Below are positions 32,601-40,633 of a DNA stretch of 64,000 bases, piece after piece. The notes under the pieces are model-generated. The model was not told where the DNA came from and did no database searches. It saw only the letters and a list, made by a program, of their open reading frames with translations. A program made the position numbers and the translations under genes. Location: the NCBI RefSeq assembly GCF_014636295.1, contig NZ_BMEC01000006.1, positions 124,001-188,000 on the forward strand, given 5' to 3'. This DNA comes from Marivirga lumbricoides (GTDB taxonomy: Bacteria > Bacteroidota > Bacteroidia > Cytophagales > Cyclobacteriaceae). Each line of letters begins with the position of its first letter. Position 1 is the stretch's first letter.

Positions 32601-35502
32601 CTACCTTCTCTTTCCCTCTGGCTAACCTATTTCTGATGGAATCCAATGAATAAACGATTTCTGTTTCACCCGTCATAACAGGTCTGTTTTGCACATCGTA
32701 TTTAGTAAAACTAAAAAGACTATCCTTTCTTTGCTCTCCATCCTGGGTAAGCACCAATCTATTACGGTCGTCATAGACCATGATCACTGGTTCAGCCCCC
32801 GGTACTTTCTTCCATATCATTCTTTGGCGGCCATCATACTGGTATTGGAAGACAAATTGAGCCAAAAGATTACTATCCACAGTTCCGGAAGTGCCCGTAA
32901 TTTGCCTGGAAGCTTCCGGTGCGATGACAAACCTGAGATTATCAAAAATATCATACACATAGTAGGTATCAAACTCATCAGTACCCTCTCCGTAATTACG
33001 CTTCAGCAATGTTTTGCCAAAGGCATCGGTAAAGGTGGCGGATTGGTTTCCGTTTTCATCTGTGACCAGTAGTTTTTCTAACGCGCCATTGCCATAAGGC
33101 GTGCTTTTAGTTAACTGACCATTGACTATGGTAAAGCGCTTTACATTATCTGCAGTAGTGCTGATTAAATAGTCGGTGGTAACGGGTACATTTCCCTGTT
33201 CCTTTGCCCAGTCTTCTCCCGGGGCATACTGTGCAACAGGTCGGTTGAGGGGGGAAGGCTCGTAATCTATTTCTGCATAGGGATAAGCTGTTGAAGCTAC
33301 ATTACTTTCAGTGCCCTCATAGAAGCCGAATTGGTTGGAGCTCTGGTAATTTCCACCTGTAGTTCTTAATGCAGAATGATCCAGCACCCCGTCATTTTTA
33401 TTGGCTGCATAAGGCTGGTATTCTTTGCTTATCCTGCCCAACTCATCATAGTCTATGGGCTTAATCATATCCCTTCTATTGGGAGAAGCTTGCGTTTGTA
33501 AGGTTTGCATTGGTCTGCCGAGTCCGTCATAATAGGTAAATTGTTCCATTACTTCTCCTATGGTGGAGACGGCCTCCCCTTCTTTTCGCGGGGCCTTATA
33601 GCTGATGGTCTGCACAAAGTTTTCATTCTGCTGAGAGGCTTTGTTGATAATATTGGCAGGTGAAACGTTTAATGAAGCTCCCGAAGCAGCTGTAATCCGC
33701 ACATAATAAGTGCCCGGGTGGGTGACTGTGTAGGAGCGGCTGGTGGCTCCTGATATGGCTGCTCCATTTTTATACCACTGGTAACTGCTAAAGCCTGCAG
33801 GCACTGTAAGTACTTTGTTCTCGCCCCATACAATTTCATTGCCCCCCTGAACGCTCATGGTTGGGTTGGCCAGCACAGTAATATTTTTGGTAGCAAATGC
33901 GGAACATCCATTCCCGTTGGTATAGGTGTAAGTGACTGTTTTACTGCCAGGATCACTTTGTGCCGCATTAAAAGTATTGTTGCTCACATAGGCTCCGGAA
34001 AAAGCACCTCCAGAAGGGGATTCTCCTGTATTAACTAAACTTCTATTACCTTCAAACTGGTAGATAGAAAAAGTATTGCCAGCTGAAACCTGGATTTGAT
34101 TATCAACTGTTACTGTCACCACATTGCTGTACTTTGTTTCTCCGCAAGAACTCACCCTTCTTCGGTAATAACGGGTAGCAGTTAAACTGCCGGGGCTATA
34201 GGTGGTAGAAGTAGCTCCACTGATATCATTATAGCTTCCCCCACTGCTGTTGCTTACCTGCCATTGATAAGTATAATTGTTATCTCCGCCTGTCGCAGAA
34301 GAAGCATGGCCTAAAGTACCTGCTGAGGTATTGTAACAGATAAATTTTGTTCCATTGATGCTGCCAGGGCTCAGAGTGGGCCGCACAGTAACTGAAACAA
34401 TATTGCTGTACCTGGTTTCCCCGCAAGAGCTTACCCTTCTTCTGTAATAGCGGGTAGCGGTTAGGTTGCCGGGGTTATAGCTGGCAGCATTGGCCCCGCT
34501 GATATTGTTGTAGCTTCCTCCGCTGCTGGTACTTACCTGCCATTGATAGCTATAGCTATTGTCTCCACCTGTTGGGGTGGATGCATTGCCTAAAGTACCT
34601 GCCGGGCTATTGTAGCAAATGGTTTTGGTACCATTGATGCTTCCCGGGTTCAAAGCAGGACGTACTGTAACGGCCACTACATTGGTATATTTGGTTTCTC
34701 CACAGGAAACTACCCTTCTGCGGTAATACCGCGTGGCGCTTAGGTTGCCGGGACTATAGCTGGCAGCATTGGCCCCGCTGATATTACTGTAACTTCCTCC
34801 GCTGCTGGTACTTACCTGCCATTGATAGCTATAGCTATTGTCTCCGCCTGTTGGGGTGGATGCATTGCCTAAAGTACCTGCTGAACTATTATAACATATG
34901 GTTTTTGTGCCATTGATGCTGCCGGGGTTTAGGGCTGGATTAACGTTCACTGTAACTATATTGGAATACAGAGTACCACATGAATTACTTACTTTATAGC
35001 GAAAATCAGTATCAGAAGTAAGATTATTAACATAAATAGGGATTCCTATATTGCTTAAATCTATCCAGGCGGTACCTGTTCTTTTCTGAAAATTACCTGT
35101 TCCTCCATAGCCCAGATTTTGTAAATTGACTGCTATTTGTGCACCTCCATTATAACAGACTGTGGGAGAAGATTCAATTGAAGCATTCCCGGCAAAAGGA
35201 GTGGTAAGTGTAAGGTTATAAGTTTGGCTTGGTTCTCCTGTAATATTAACTGTAACTGATAAAGTATGGGATGTCCCTGTTGCAGGCATTGTAACATCTG
35301 CAATATGAGGGGTAGCTCTATTTACCCTTACTCTTAATCCGTTTAAAGTCCATACATAAAATCCTGATCCAATTCCTCCGCCAGGAGATGTCACTGTATA
35401 AGTATAGGTCTGACCCGGGCATACGGAAGTTTGTCCCGATATCTGGGCACTTGCTTTTATTACGGTCATGTAAAGAATACTTACTAATAATACCTTCTTC
35501 AT
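29623..35502 (-). CDS. Large RHS-repeat protein with Ig-like repeats and variable C-terminal tip
   Basis: A 1959-residue exported protein. Domains in order: signal peptide (1-20, ending KASAQ); Ig/PKD-like region including three near-identical 93-residue repeats (about 192-470) and one more Ig-like domain (about 545-615); the RHS N-terminal part with YDGLGRPMQTLQTQASP (about 650); many YD-type repeats; YHLKDHLGNVRTTF; and the RHS-associated core ending ARFYDPALGRFLNIDPAADL and NPIRFTDPDGM. The ~210-residue tip after PDGM contains low-complexity linkers and the end FDLQIRRDFGNDEVDTVEIE. I see no known catalytic motif there, so the toxin activity is unproven. Its ATG overlaps the upstream gene by four bases, and an immunity candidate follows. 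Confidence 0.9.
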   Translation of the reverse strand: MKKVLLVSILYMTVIKASAQISGQTSVCPGQTYTYTVTSPGGGIGSGFYVWTLNGLRVRVNRATPHIADVTMPATGTSHTLSVTVNITGEPSQTYNLTLTTPFAGNASIESSPTVCYNGGAQIAVNLQNLGYGGTGNFQKRTGTAWIDLSNIGIPIYVNNLTSDTDFRYKVSNSCGTLYSNIVTVNVNPALNPGSINGTKTICYNSSAGTLGNASTPTGGDNSYSYQWQVSTSSGGSYSNISGANAASYSPGNLSATRYYRRRVVSCGETKYTNVVAVTVRPALNPGSINGTKTICYNSPAGTLGNASTPTGGDNSYSYQWQVSTSSGGSYNNISGANAASYNPGNLTATRYYRRRVSSCGETRYSNIVSVTVRPTLSPGSINGTKFICYNTSAGTLGHASSATGGDNNYTYQWQVSNSSGGSYNDISGATSTTYSPGSLTATRYYRRRVSSCGETKYSNVVTVTVDNQIQVSAGNTFSIYQFEGNRSLVNTGESPSGGAFSGAYVSNNTFNAAQSDPGSKTVTYTYTNGNGCSAFATKNITVLANPTMSVQGGNEIVWGENKVLTVPAGFSSYQWYKNGAAISGATSRSYTVTHPGTYYVRITAASGASLNVSPANIINKASQQNENFVQTISYKAPRKEGEAVSTIGEVMEQFTYYDGLGRPMQTLQTQASPNRRDMIKPIDYDELGRISKEYQPYAANKNDGVLDHSALRTTGGNYQSSNQFGFYEGTESNVASTAYPYAEIDYEPSPLNRPVAQYAPGEDWAKEQGNVPVTTDYLISTTADNVKRFTIVNGQLTKSTPYGNGALEKLLVTDENGNQSATFTDAFGKTLLKRNYGEGTDEFDTYYVYDIFDNLRFVIAPEASRQITGTSGTVDSNLLAQFVFQYQYDGRQRMIWKKVPGAEPVIMVYDDRNRLVLTQDGEQRKDSLFSFTKYDVQNRPVMTGETEIVYSLDSIRNRLARGKEKVVGGQQFIDELYEVFSNSPHHYGYTNNSYPSVSEADIYTVTYYDNYDFRPAAEMDGSTYDYSANGVTNEFAQNNLVKGQVTGSLTRVLGTEEMLGSINYYDERYRLVQNISQQPGGKLISTNNGYDFAGNLKKTKTIYSIGAETQTITETFTHDHADRLMTVTHQVNQEDPVLMVSNEYNELGELITKNLHDEGGHNFAQSVDYRYNIRGWLERINHADLSADNANEAPDLFGMELGYTDDLGLSTPSQTIEAQYNGNIAAVKWGSKRNDMAESETIHQNAYGYAYDPLNRILQANFFEGASYSGNAKYQLEIPNNGYDMNGNIMFLNRNDESAAAMDQLTYHYTGNQLSYVEDASNNEAGFKDGNSGMDDYDYDDNGNMIQDLNKGISEIVYNYLNLPKEVIFAGDKQIKYIYDASGTKHRQEVYENNTLIKATDYIGSLILENDVLQFIQTAEGRIVPQEVDGEEKNEYQYHLKDHLGNVRTTFAVREDDYPTDFETDGNPYFDNYDQITKLTSALKRSGNSTHRLAGGSNESVGLMKSLYVSKGDKVKAEVYGKYIAATGQDDAINTSALITALVNMLSGGAVTGEGNLVSDNLTSSYTSAAIADNSNEQSPRAYLNYIMLDKDFNYLNSGFDRLSTSAEDPGDGSGTHQKLSFEEILIDQDGYLIVFLSNESQQTVEVFWDDFRVDHHHNAVIQASDYFPFGLAFNEYKNEFSIENRYLYNSFEKQVEWGVYDYQARFYDPALGRFLNIDPAADLMRRHSPYNYAFDNPIRFTDPDGMIPDCPTGNCEDAVSEVYNEIQATVGAVADAISGAVGRAGERLNSLFNVSAPEVSLPSDASLEGNGESQPGGISITLGSGVSSTKTTSESPAREMDGKVLLMAMGRSGAGKLKPAPDDPSVWMANVLGKAKAVVEKVVEGNPSSNENGENRSKSGTSGSGKEIKLDTLRKIRFIQPSGRAGFDLQIRRDFGNDEVDTVEIEYIYRNAGGSIN
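34096..34925. repeat. Three tandem 279-bp units encoding Ig-like repeats
   Basis: Period 279 bp, seen at CCATTGATGC (34910, 34631, 34352). Each unit encodes GSINGTK-x-ICYN...YQWQVS...YYRRRV-xSCGET. The first two units are almost identical in protein, suggesting recent duplication or gene conversion. Confidence 0.9.
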
Positions 35503-38500
35503 TCTGCCTGGTTTTTGTATTTATAATATACTTTAGATAGTACATTTTTATCGTCATCCTTTTTGGTAATCAGCCTTCCCAATGCATCATATTCAAAATA
35601 TTGAGTGGCCCCATTTGTATCAGTTATGCTTGATACTCCCTTACCTACATCGTAAGTAAAAGTAGTCAGTTCAGCTTCTGAAGGATAAATGCTTACATCA
35701 TCTAGTATAGCTCCTGATGGAATAGAAATTGTAATGGTACTTTCTACACTTCCGGTGCCAACCAATCTTTTAAAATATTGCCATTTTGTACTGGTTACTT
35801 CCTGGTTAATAGTGCCACCGACACCACCGCTTAGGCTTACCTCTACATCCTGGCTTTCCTTTTTTGCCTTAAAAGACACATAGTAACTGCCTTCTGCGGG
35901 CACATTGCTTATACTAATGCTATACTGGCCGGTCATACCTTTCAAGCCTGTGGCACTTGTTTGGGTATTGCCATCTGCTTCAAAATTATAGTGCTTAAAA
36001 AACTCGTTTTCCCCTGAAGTAAGGAGTTGGGCTATAGGATAACTTCCACTGTAACCCCATTGGTATAACTTTTTGGTATCGCCCTGCTGTGGGTAATGTT
36101 GCTTCTCTATATTTCCTGCTCCAAATGAGGCGATATAGGTGCTTTCTAATTTACTAAACATATTGTTAATGCTATCTGCCACCTTCCCATTTGCAGTAAA
36201 ATTCACTTCATCATTAGCTTCAGCTTTCCACTCCATTATACTTGAAACCTGAGTTCCCTGGTACGAAAATTTCTTATAATACTTACGGTACGATGCTTTG
36301 TCTGCCATATTAGCGGATATAATATCTGCCGATGGGTATTCGAATTCTGCTATGGAGGCCAATAAGCCTATATGAGCAAAATTCCCCCATTCATAAAAAC
36401 GCTCTTTCACCACACCGGAAGATGCTATTGTGTAGGATTTTACCGGTTTAATAATCATACTATCAAATACAAATTCAGTTGATGTTTCCACTTCATTCCC
36501 ATGTATATCCCGACTAACTGAAATTGATTTCTGCAAATATTTAAAAGTAGGTTTAAACCTTATCGAAGAATACCCCACTGGCAATACCTTATAGCAGAAT
36601 GACCTCGTTTTGCGAAAGGTGTTTATCAATATTACCTCATTAGCGTAATTGAAATCTGAATACACTTGCTCTCTAGAGGATAGCAGAGAGCCATTCTCAC
36701 TAAAATTTTTCTCAAATTGAAGCCTTCCATTCAAATTACTATAGTAATCCACATCTACAAAAGGATGATTATATACGTCTGTAAGTTTCTCTGCAAAAAA
36801 AGCTAATTGTGTTTTACCGTTCTTCAAATAATTTCTACCGCTTATCGTTCGGTTCTCAATAACTTCTTCTTTGGTGACATTTCTATATCCTACATGGCTT
36901 CCCTGGTAAGCAAGTATTACATTAGCATAGGAACTCACATTAAGATACACCTCCGGTTCTATGTCCTTTATTTGAATACAGGTAGGTAAGCTAGTCATTT
37001 CATCCCCTCTCATAAAACCTGGTAAATATTCGGTTATATATCCACCAAAATAAGGCTCCATGAAGAGCAGTCCGCTACTTAAATGAGGATTAGCAAAGGA
37101 GTGGTAGCTATAGTTGGTCTTTTTTTTAGGATTATCTATTATCCCATCAAATTTAGTAATACTTTTTATTCTTAAACCACCGACTTTCCTCATCATGCTT
37201 TCTTCAAGCTCATATTCAATTGATATTGAAATATTTTCTCTGTTACCCTCCCCATCATTGATAGCATGCAACCTGTAATCCCCAGCCTCCACTATTACCC
37301 TGTTAGAATAGAACACCCCATTGTCTGTAATAGGATAATATTTCTGATATAAGCCATTTTCATTTTTTTTATAAATATCTGCTAAAGCTTTTGCCCCAAT
37401 CCCATCAGGTGAAATATCTAGTTCTATGGTTGCTGCAACATTTTCAGGAATATGAAAGAATTCCTCATCTTCGTTCGGGTTCAAAGAAGTACCTTGAGAA
37501 GCTACTACTTTATGAAAATATGTTTTAGGAAATTCTTCATCATATACCTCATTCAGCTCGTAGCTAAATTCACTATAACCTCCTGTGGGATATGTTAGCT
37601 TCTTTAGAGCACCAACTCTTGTGTGATACAGATTGGGTGAACGGTCAGCAGTAAAATTCTTGAGATGGTAATAATCATCCTTGTATTCCGGAATTAAAGT
37701 AGCAGCACCATTGCCATTATAGTAACCCCAGAAATCCTGCTCTTTTGAATTCCTGGAAGGAAATGTATGATGATCATCGAAATATTCAAACTTATAGGGA
37801 GGAATTGAAAGGTTTGAATTAAAGCTGTTCAGGGAATCCAACTTTAATTTCTTATTGGTACCAAAGTAGCTTAAATGAAATTTCACTCTATTAATCAGTT
37901 CATTATTTTTGTAAATTTTGATTTCCGATATTTCTTTTCCATCATAATCTAACCTGTCTGGTCCGGAAACAAACTCCACTTTATCACCTTTGCTACTCTC
38001 TATTGAGCTAAGTCTTAAGCCTGCTGTTTCTGTTCTTTGAATGGAGAGATTATTTTGCTCACTTGCACTACCAAACCCAAATTTTCTGTTTTCTATATAG
38101 GGTTTCATTAAAACATGATTATCAGCCGCATAATTAAAAGTTAAGGTGCCACTGGAAGAATAAACTTTCGTTAAATACCATGCGCTCTGATAATCCATGA
38201 TCTCAGGCTCTCCCAAGGGAACATCAATCTGCGACTTAATCTTTTCCGTTTTAGCGAATTCATATACCAGACCTTTGTCATCTTTTATACTCCAGTAATA
38301 ATCCTCTCCAGGTAATTCCACGGGATAAGAAGCATGCCGAAAAGGGTAATTGACAAACTCGTTATTTGACTTCACCAATTCAATTAATTCACGATGATGA
38401 TTAAAGTAGAATTTACCACTATGCTTTCCAAAAGAATAAAAATACAAATCTGGTTGGGTATCGATAAAACCATCTGCAAGTGAATCAGCAAAACTGACAG

Positions 38501-39008
38501 TTCCGTATTTCTTAGAGGGTTCAGGATTAGGGCCATCATGGTTATCGTACTTGGTAATCTGACCATGCTGAATAACACCGGCATCATTGATTAATAAAGC
38601 TGCTGCTTCAGAAAAGTAGCCGTGCTTTTGATTGTATGTCACAGGCTGGTTAGCCCCCAGCTCATCGGGATACTGCTTTACTACTCTTCCTATCAAACCT
38701 GTAGCATTTAATGTCCATCCAGCTCCTACCCAACTGGCTACTTCCTCAACTTTTAATCCTCCTGCATCATAACTCAAACTGATAGGCCAGCTAAAATCAT
38801 TCATTTGGATACTGTGGATAGGAATAGTAATATCTGGTTTACCTACAAATTCGTTTACTTCAATATTGACTCGTTTTAAAAACTCTGCCGCCTCAGGCGT
38901 AGGTGGGAGGACATTAACCATTTCAGGCTCTTTAACTCCCTCCTGTGCATGAAGTGAGGAGATGGAAAATAGGAAAAAGACAACGAATATTAGTTCTTTC
39001 GTATACAT
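35499..39008 (-). CDS. RHS-type protein, first half of a split RHS pair
   Basis: A 1169-residue exported protein (signal ending SSLHAQ). The N-terminal block IEVNEFVGKPDITIPIHSIQ and SYDAGGLKVEEVASWVGAGW is the conserved opening of large Bacteroidota RHS/YD proteins. The middle is beta-rich with few classic YD repeats, and the C-terminal ~40 residues (DTNGATQYFEYDALGRLITKKDDD) form one YD repeat. It has no RHS core or tip. The stop overlaps the start of the 1959-residue gene (ATGA). The two probably work together as shell parts of a single secreted particle (inference). It starts 6 bp after the upstream gene's stop. Confidence 0.85.
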   Translation of the reverse strand: MYTKELIFVVFFLFSISSLHAQEGVKEPEMVNVLPPTPEAAEFLKRVNIEVNEFVGKPDITIPIHSIQMNDFSWPISLSYDAGGLKVEEVASWVGAGWTLNATGLIGRVVKQYPDELGANQPVTYNQKHGYFSEAAALLINDAGVIQHGQITKYDNHDGPNPEPSKKYGTVSFADSLADGFIDTQPDLYFYSFGKHSGKFYFNHHRELIELVKSNNEFVNYPFRHASYPVELPGEDYYWSIKDDKGLVYEFAKTEKIKSQIDVPLGEPEIMDYQSAWYLTKVYSSSGTLTFNYAADNHVLMKPYIENRKFGFGSASEQNNLSIQRTETAGLRLSSIESSKGDKVEFVSGPDRLDYDGKEISEIKIYKNNELINRVKFHLSYFGTNKKLKLDSLNSFNSNLSIPPYKFEYFDDHHTFPSRNSKEQDFWGYYNGNGAATLIPEYKDDYYHLKNFTADRSPNLYHTRVGALKKLTYPTGGYSEFSYELNEVYDEEFPKTYFHKVVASQGTSLNPNEDEEFFHIPENVAATIELDISPDGIGAKALADIYKKNENGLYQKYYPITDNGVFYSNRVIVEAGDYRLHAINDGEGNRENISISIEYELEESMMRKVGGLRIKSITKFDGIIDNPKKKTNYSYHSFANPHLSSGLLFMEPYFGGYITEYLPGFMRGDEMTSLPTCIQIKDIEPEVYLNVSSYANVILAYQGSHVGYRNVTKEEVIENRTISGRNYLKNGKTQLAFFAEKLTDVYNHPFVDVDYYSNLNGRLQFEKNFSENGSLLSSREQVYSDFNYANEVILINTFRKTRSFCYKVLPVGYSSIRFKPTFKYLQKSISVSRDIHGNEVETSTEFVFDSMIIKPVKSYTIASSGVVKERFYEWGNFAHIGLLASIAEFEYPSADIISANMADKASYRKYYKKFSYQGTQVSSIMEWKAEANDEVNFTANGKVADSINNMFSKLESTYIASFGAGNIEKQHYPQQGDTKKLYQWGYSGSYPIAQLLTSGENEFFKHYNFEADGNTQTSATGLKGMTGQYSISISNVPAEGSYYVSFKAKKESQDVEVSLSGGVGGTINQEVTSTKWQYFKRLVGTGSVESTITISIPSGAILDDVSIYPSEAELTTFTYDVGKGVSSITDTNGATQYFEYDALGRLITKKDDDKNVLSKVYYKYKNQAE

Positions 39009-39014
39009 AAATAT

Positions 39015-40262
39015 TTAATATATTATCAAATTAATCCTTACCCCCCACCTGGTTTTTGAGGGTTTTGTATAATCCGGGGGAACTATATTATACAATACCT
39101 GTGTCTGGCCTTTCAGCTTTTTGTATATTTTGTATTCTATTCCCAAACCCAGCCAGCCTTTGGGCTGTAGCGGGTTGAAGTCATACCAGTTTTCTCTCAT
39201 CTCCTCGCTTTTGGTAGCATAAGGCTGCTCAAATTCCACATGGGCAAAAATGTTTTTGTAAAACTTGTACTGGCTGAACACTCTGTAAGAAATTTCTCTG
39301 TTGAATTTTGCGGCTAGTGAATCTTTGTGGTACACTAAAATATCTGCTGTGCCGCTTAATCCAGCCGACCATTTATTCGTGAATTTATAAGCCACTAGTG
39401 GAGCGGATTTGAGAAGCAGCCCGTTCATCCATTTGGCTTCCAGCCCCAAGCCAAATTGCCAGCGATCTACAGGCCTTTTATCCAACTCTGTCAGCACAGG
39501 CCCGTTCGGGTTCATCAGGTTTACTTTGCTGTACTTTTGTTTCATACCCTCCATGCTCTTCAATGCCGATTGGATCTTATCAGCATGCCCGCCTAACTTT
39601 TCTGCTATTTGCTGCGAGGCTGCCACTTTGGAAGGATCCCATTCCACGGGCTTACTGGCTCCTAAACCTGAAGCTAAACCTCCTTCAGCTTGTAAAGCAT
39701 TGAGTTCTTTAAATTCATCCACATGCTCCACCAGCAAAGCTTCGGATTTTTTTTCCAATGCTTCATAGTTGCCGCTATCCAATTGCGCTTTTACCTGCTT
39801 AGCTTCTTTTAAGGGAGTAGCTATCAATGGTTTTTCAGGGAGCTGGCCTTTTAAGGTACCTGCTGCAGAAGGCAAATGAATATTTTCAGCAGGTAGTTGC
39901 AGCTTCTCAACACTTTCTGTGGGGAGAGAGACGCCTTTTAATTTCGGAAGATTCTGGGCTTCAATTGGAATTAACTTTTGGATTTTACCGAAAGAGCTAT
40001 CATCCGGGAAAGAAAGTGAATCAGTGACTACAGAAATATTTTTGTTGATCGAGTCACTTACTGAATGAAGGGAAGTATCTATGGGCTGACCGGGCTTCTC
40101 AATTTTTCCGGAAAGGCTATCTACAGAATGAAAGAGGGGATCGGACTTTTCAGCAGAAACCTGCGCATGCAGAGGCTGAATCAGCCAAAACATTACAAGA
40201 CTTATAAGAAGATGCTTTAAAGCGAAGGATGGAAGATAAAGAAACCTATTAGGTTGAAACAT
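39015..40262 (-). CDS. Exported beta-rich protein heading the RHS operon
   Basis: A 415-residue protein with a signal peptide (LLISLVMFWLIQPLHAQ). The first half is helical and low complexity, with many Lys, Leu, Ser and Glu residues. The second half (about 270-415) alternates hydrophobic residues as in an outer-membrane beta-barrel (RWQFGLGLEAKWMNGLLLKS, WSAGLSGTADILVY, GWLGLGIEYKIYKKLK) and ends RWGVRINLIIY, a terminal aromatic barrel strand. It is the first gene of the RHS operon, 6 bp before the next. It could be an outer-membrane partner for surface display of the RHS proteins; not recognised as a named family. Confidence 0.7.
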   Translation of the reverse strand: MFQPNRFLYLPSFALKHLLISLVMFWLIQPLHAQVSAEKSDPLFHSVDSLSGKIEKPGQPIDTSLHSVSDSINKNISVVTDSLSFPDDSSFGKIQKLIPIEAQNLPKLKGVSLPTESVEKLQLPAENIHLPSAAGTLKGQLPEKPLIATPLKEAKQVKAQLDSGNYEALEKKSEALLVEHVDEFKELNALQAEGGLASGLGASKPVEWDPSKVAASQQIAEKLGGHADKIQSALKSMEGMKQKYSKVNLMNPNGPVLTELDKRPVDRWQFGLGLEAKWMNGLLLKSAPLVAYKFTNKWSAGLSGTADILVYHKDSLAAKFNREISYRVFSQYKFYKNIFAHVEFEQPYATKSEEMRENWYDFNPLQPKGWLGLGIEYKIYKKLKGQTQVLYNIVPPDYTKPSKTRWGVRINLIIY

Positions 40263-40490
40263 TCTCTCCTATTTATCGTAATCTCTAAATTTTTATTTAA
40301 ACATAGCAATATTTTCTTAGATGTTCCAAATAATTCACCTTAAATATTATAGGAAATTGAAAAATATTACATGCGCCCGGAAAAATTAGTGTGATTGATA
40401 AATTGTATTTTCAGCAGACTTCTCCACCCAACTTGTAGAAATAATACCGTCCATAAGGAGTCATAATAGCCTCTAGTCTACTAGTCTATG

Positions 40491-40507
40491 AATACGAGTG
40501 GCGTATT
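40491..40507. repeat. Short hairpin in the gap 40263-40633
   Basis: AATACG-AGTGG-CGTATT followed by TTT. It could be a weak terminator or an operator for the RHS operon. The rest of this 371-bp gap shows only the terminator at 40529 and AT-rich DNA that must hold the RHS operon promoter. Confidence 0.4.
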
Positions 40508-40528
40508 TTTGTTTGAATAATTACTAAA

Positions 40529-40558
40529 GAAAAAGGCCGCCTAACAGCAGCCTTTTTC
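40529..40558 (-). terminator. Terminator at the end of the glucan locus
   Basis: AAAAAGGCCGC pairs imperfectly with GCAGCCTTTTT; on the minus strand the stem is followed by TTTTTCTTT. It closes the SusC-to-symporter operon. Confidence 0.7.
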
Positions 40559-40633
40559 ATTACAAGGTATGTCTAGTCCTGAAATAGCGTTACATTATCA
40601 ACAGGAATTAACAAAGCGATAGTACATTCTTAC

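Noticed and set aside
29804-33072. Several long frames antisense to the 1959-residue RHS gene
   Set aside because: They lie opposite a well-supported gene and have the composition expected of its complement.
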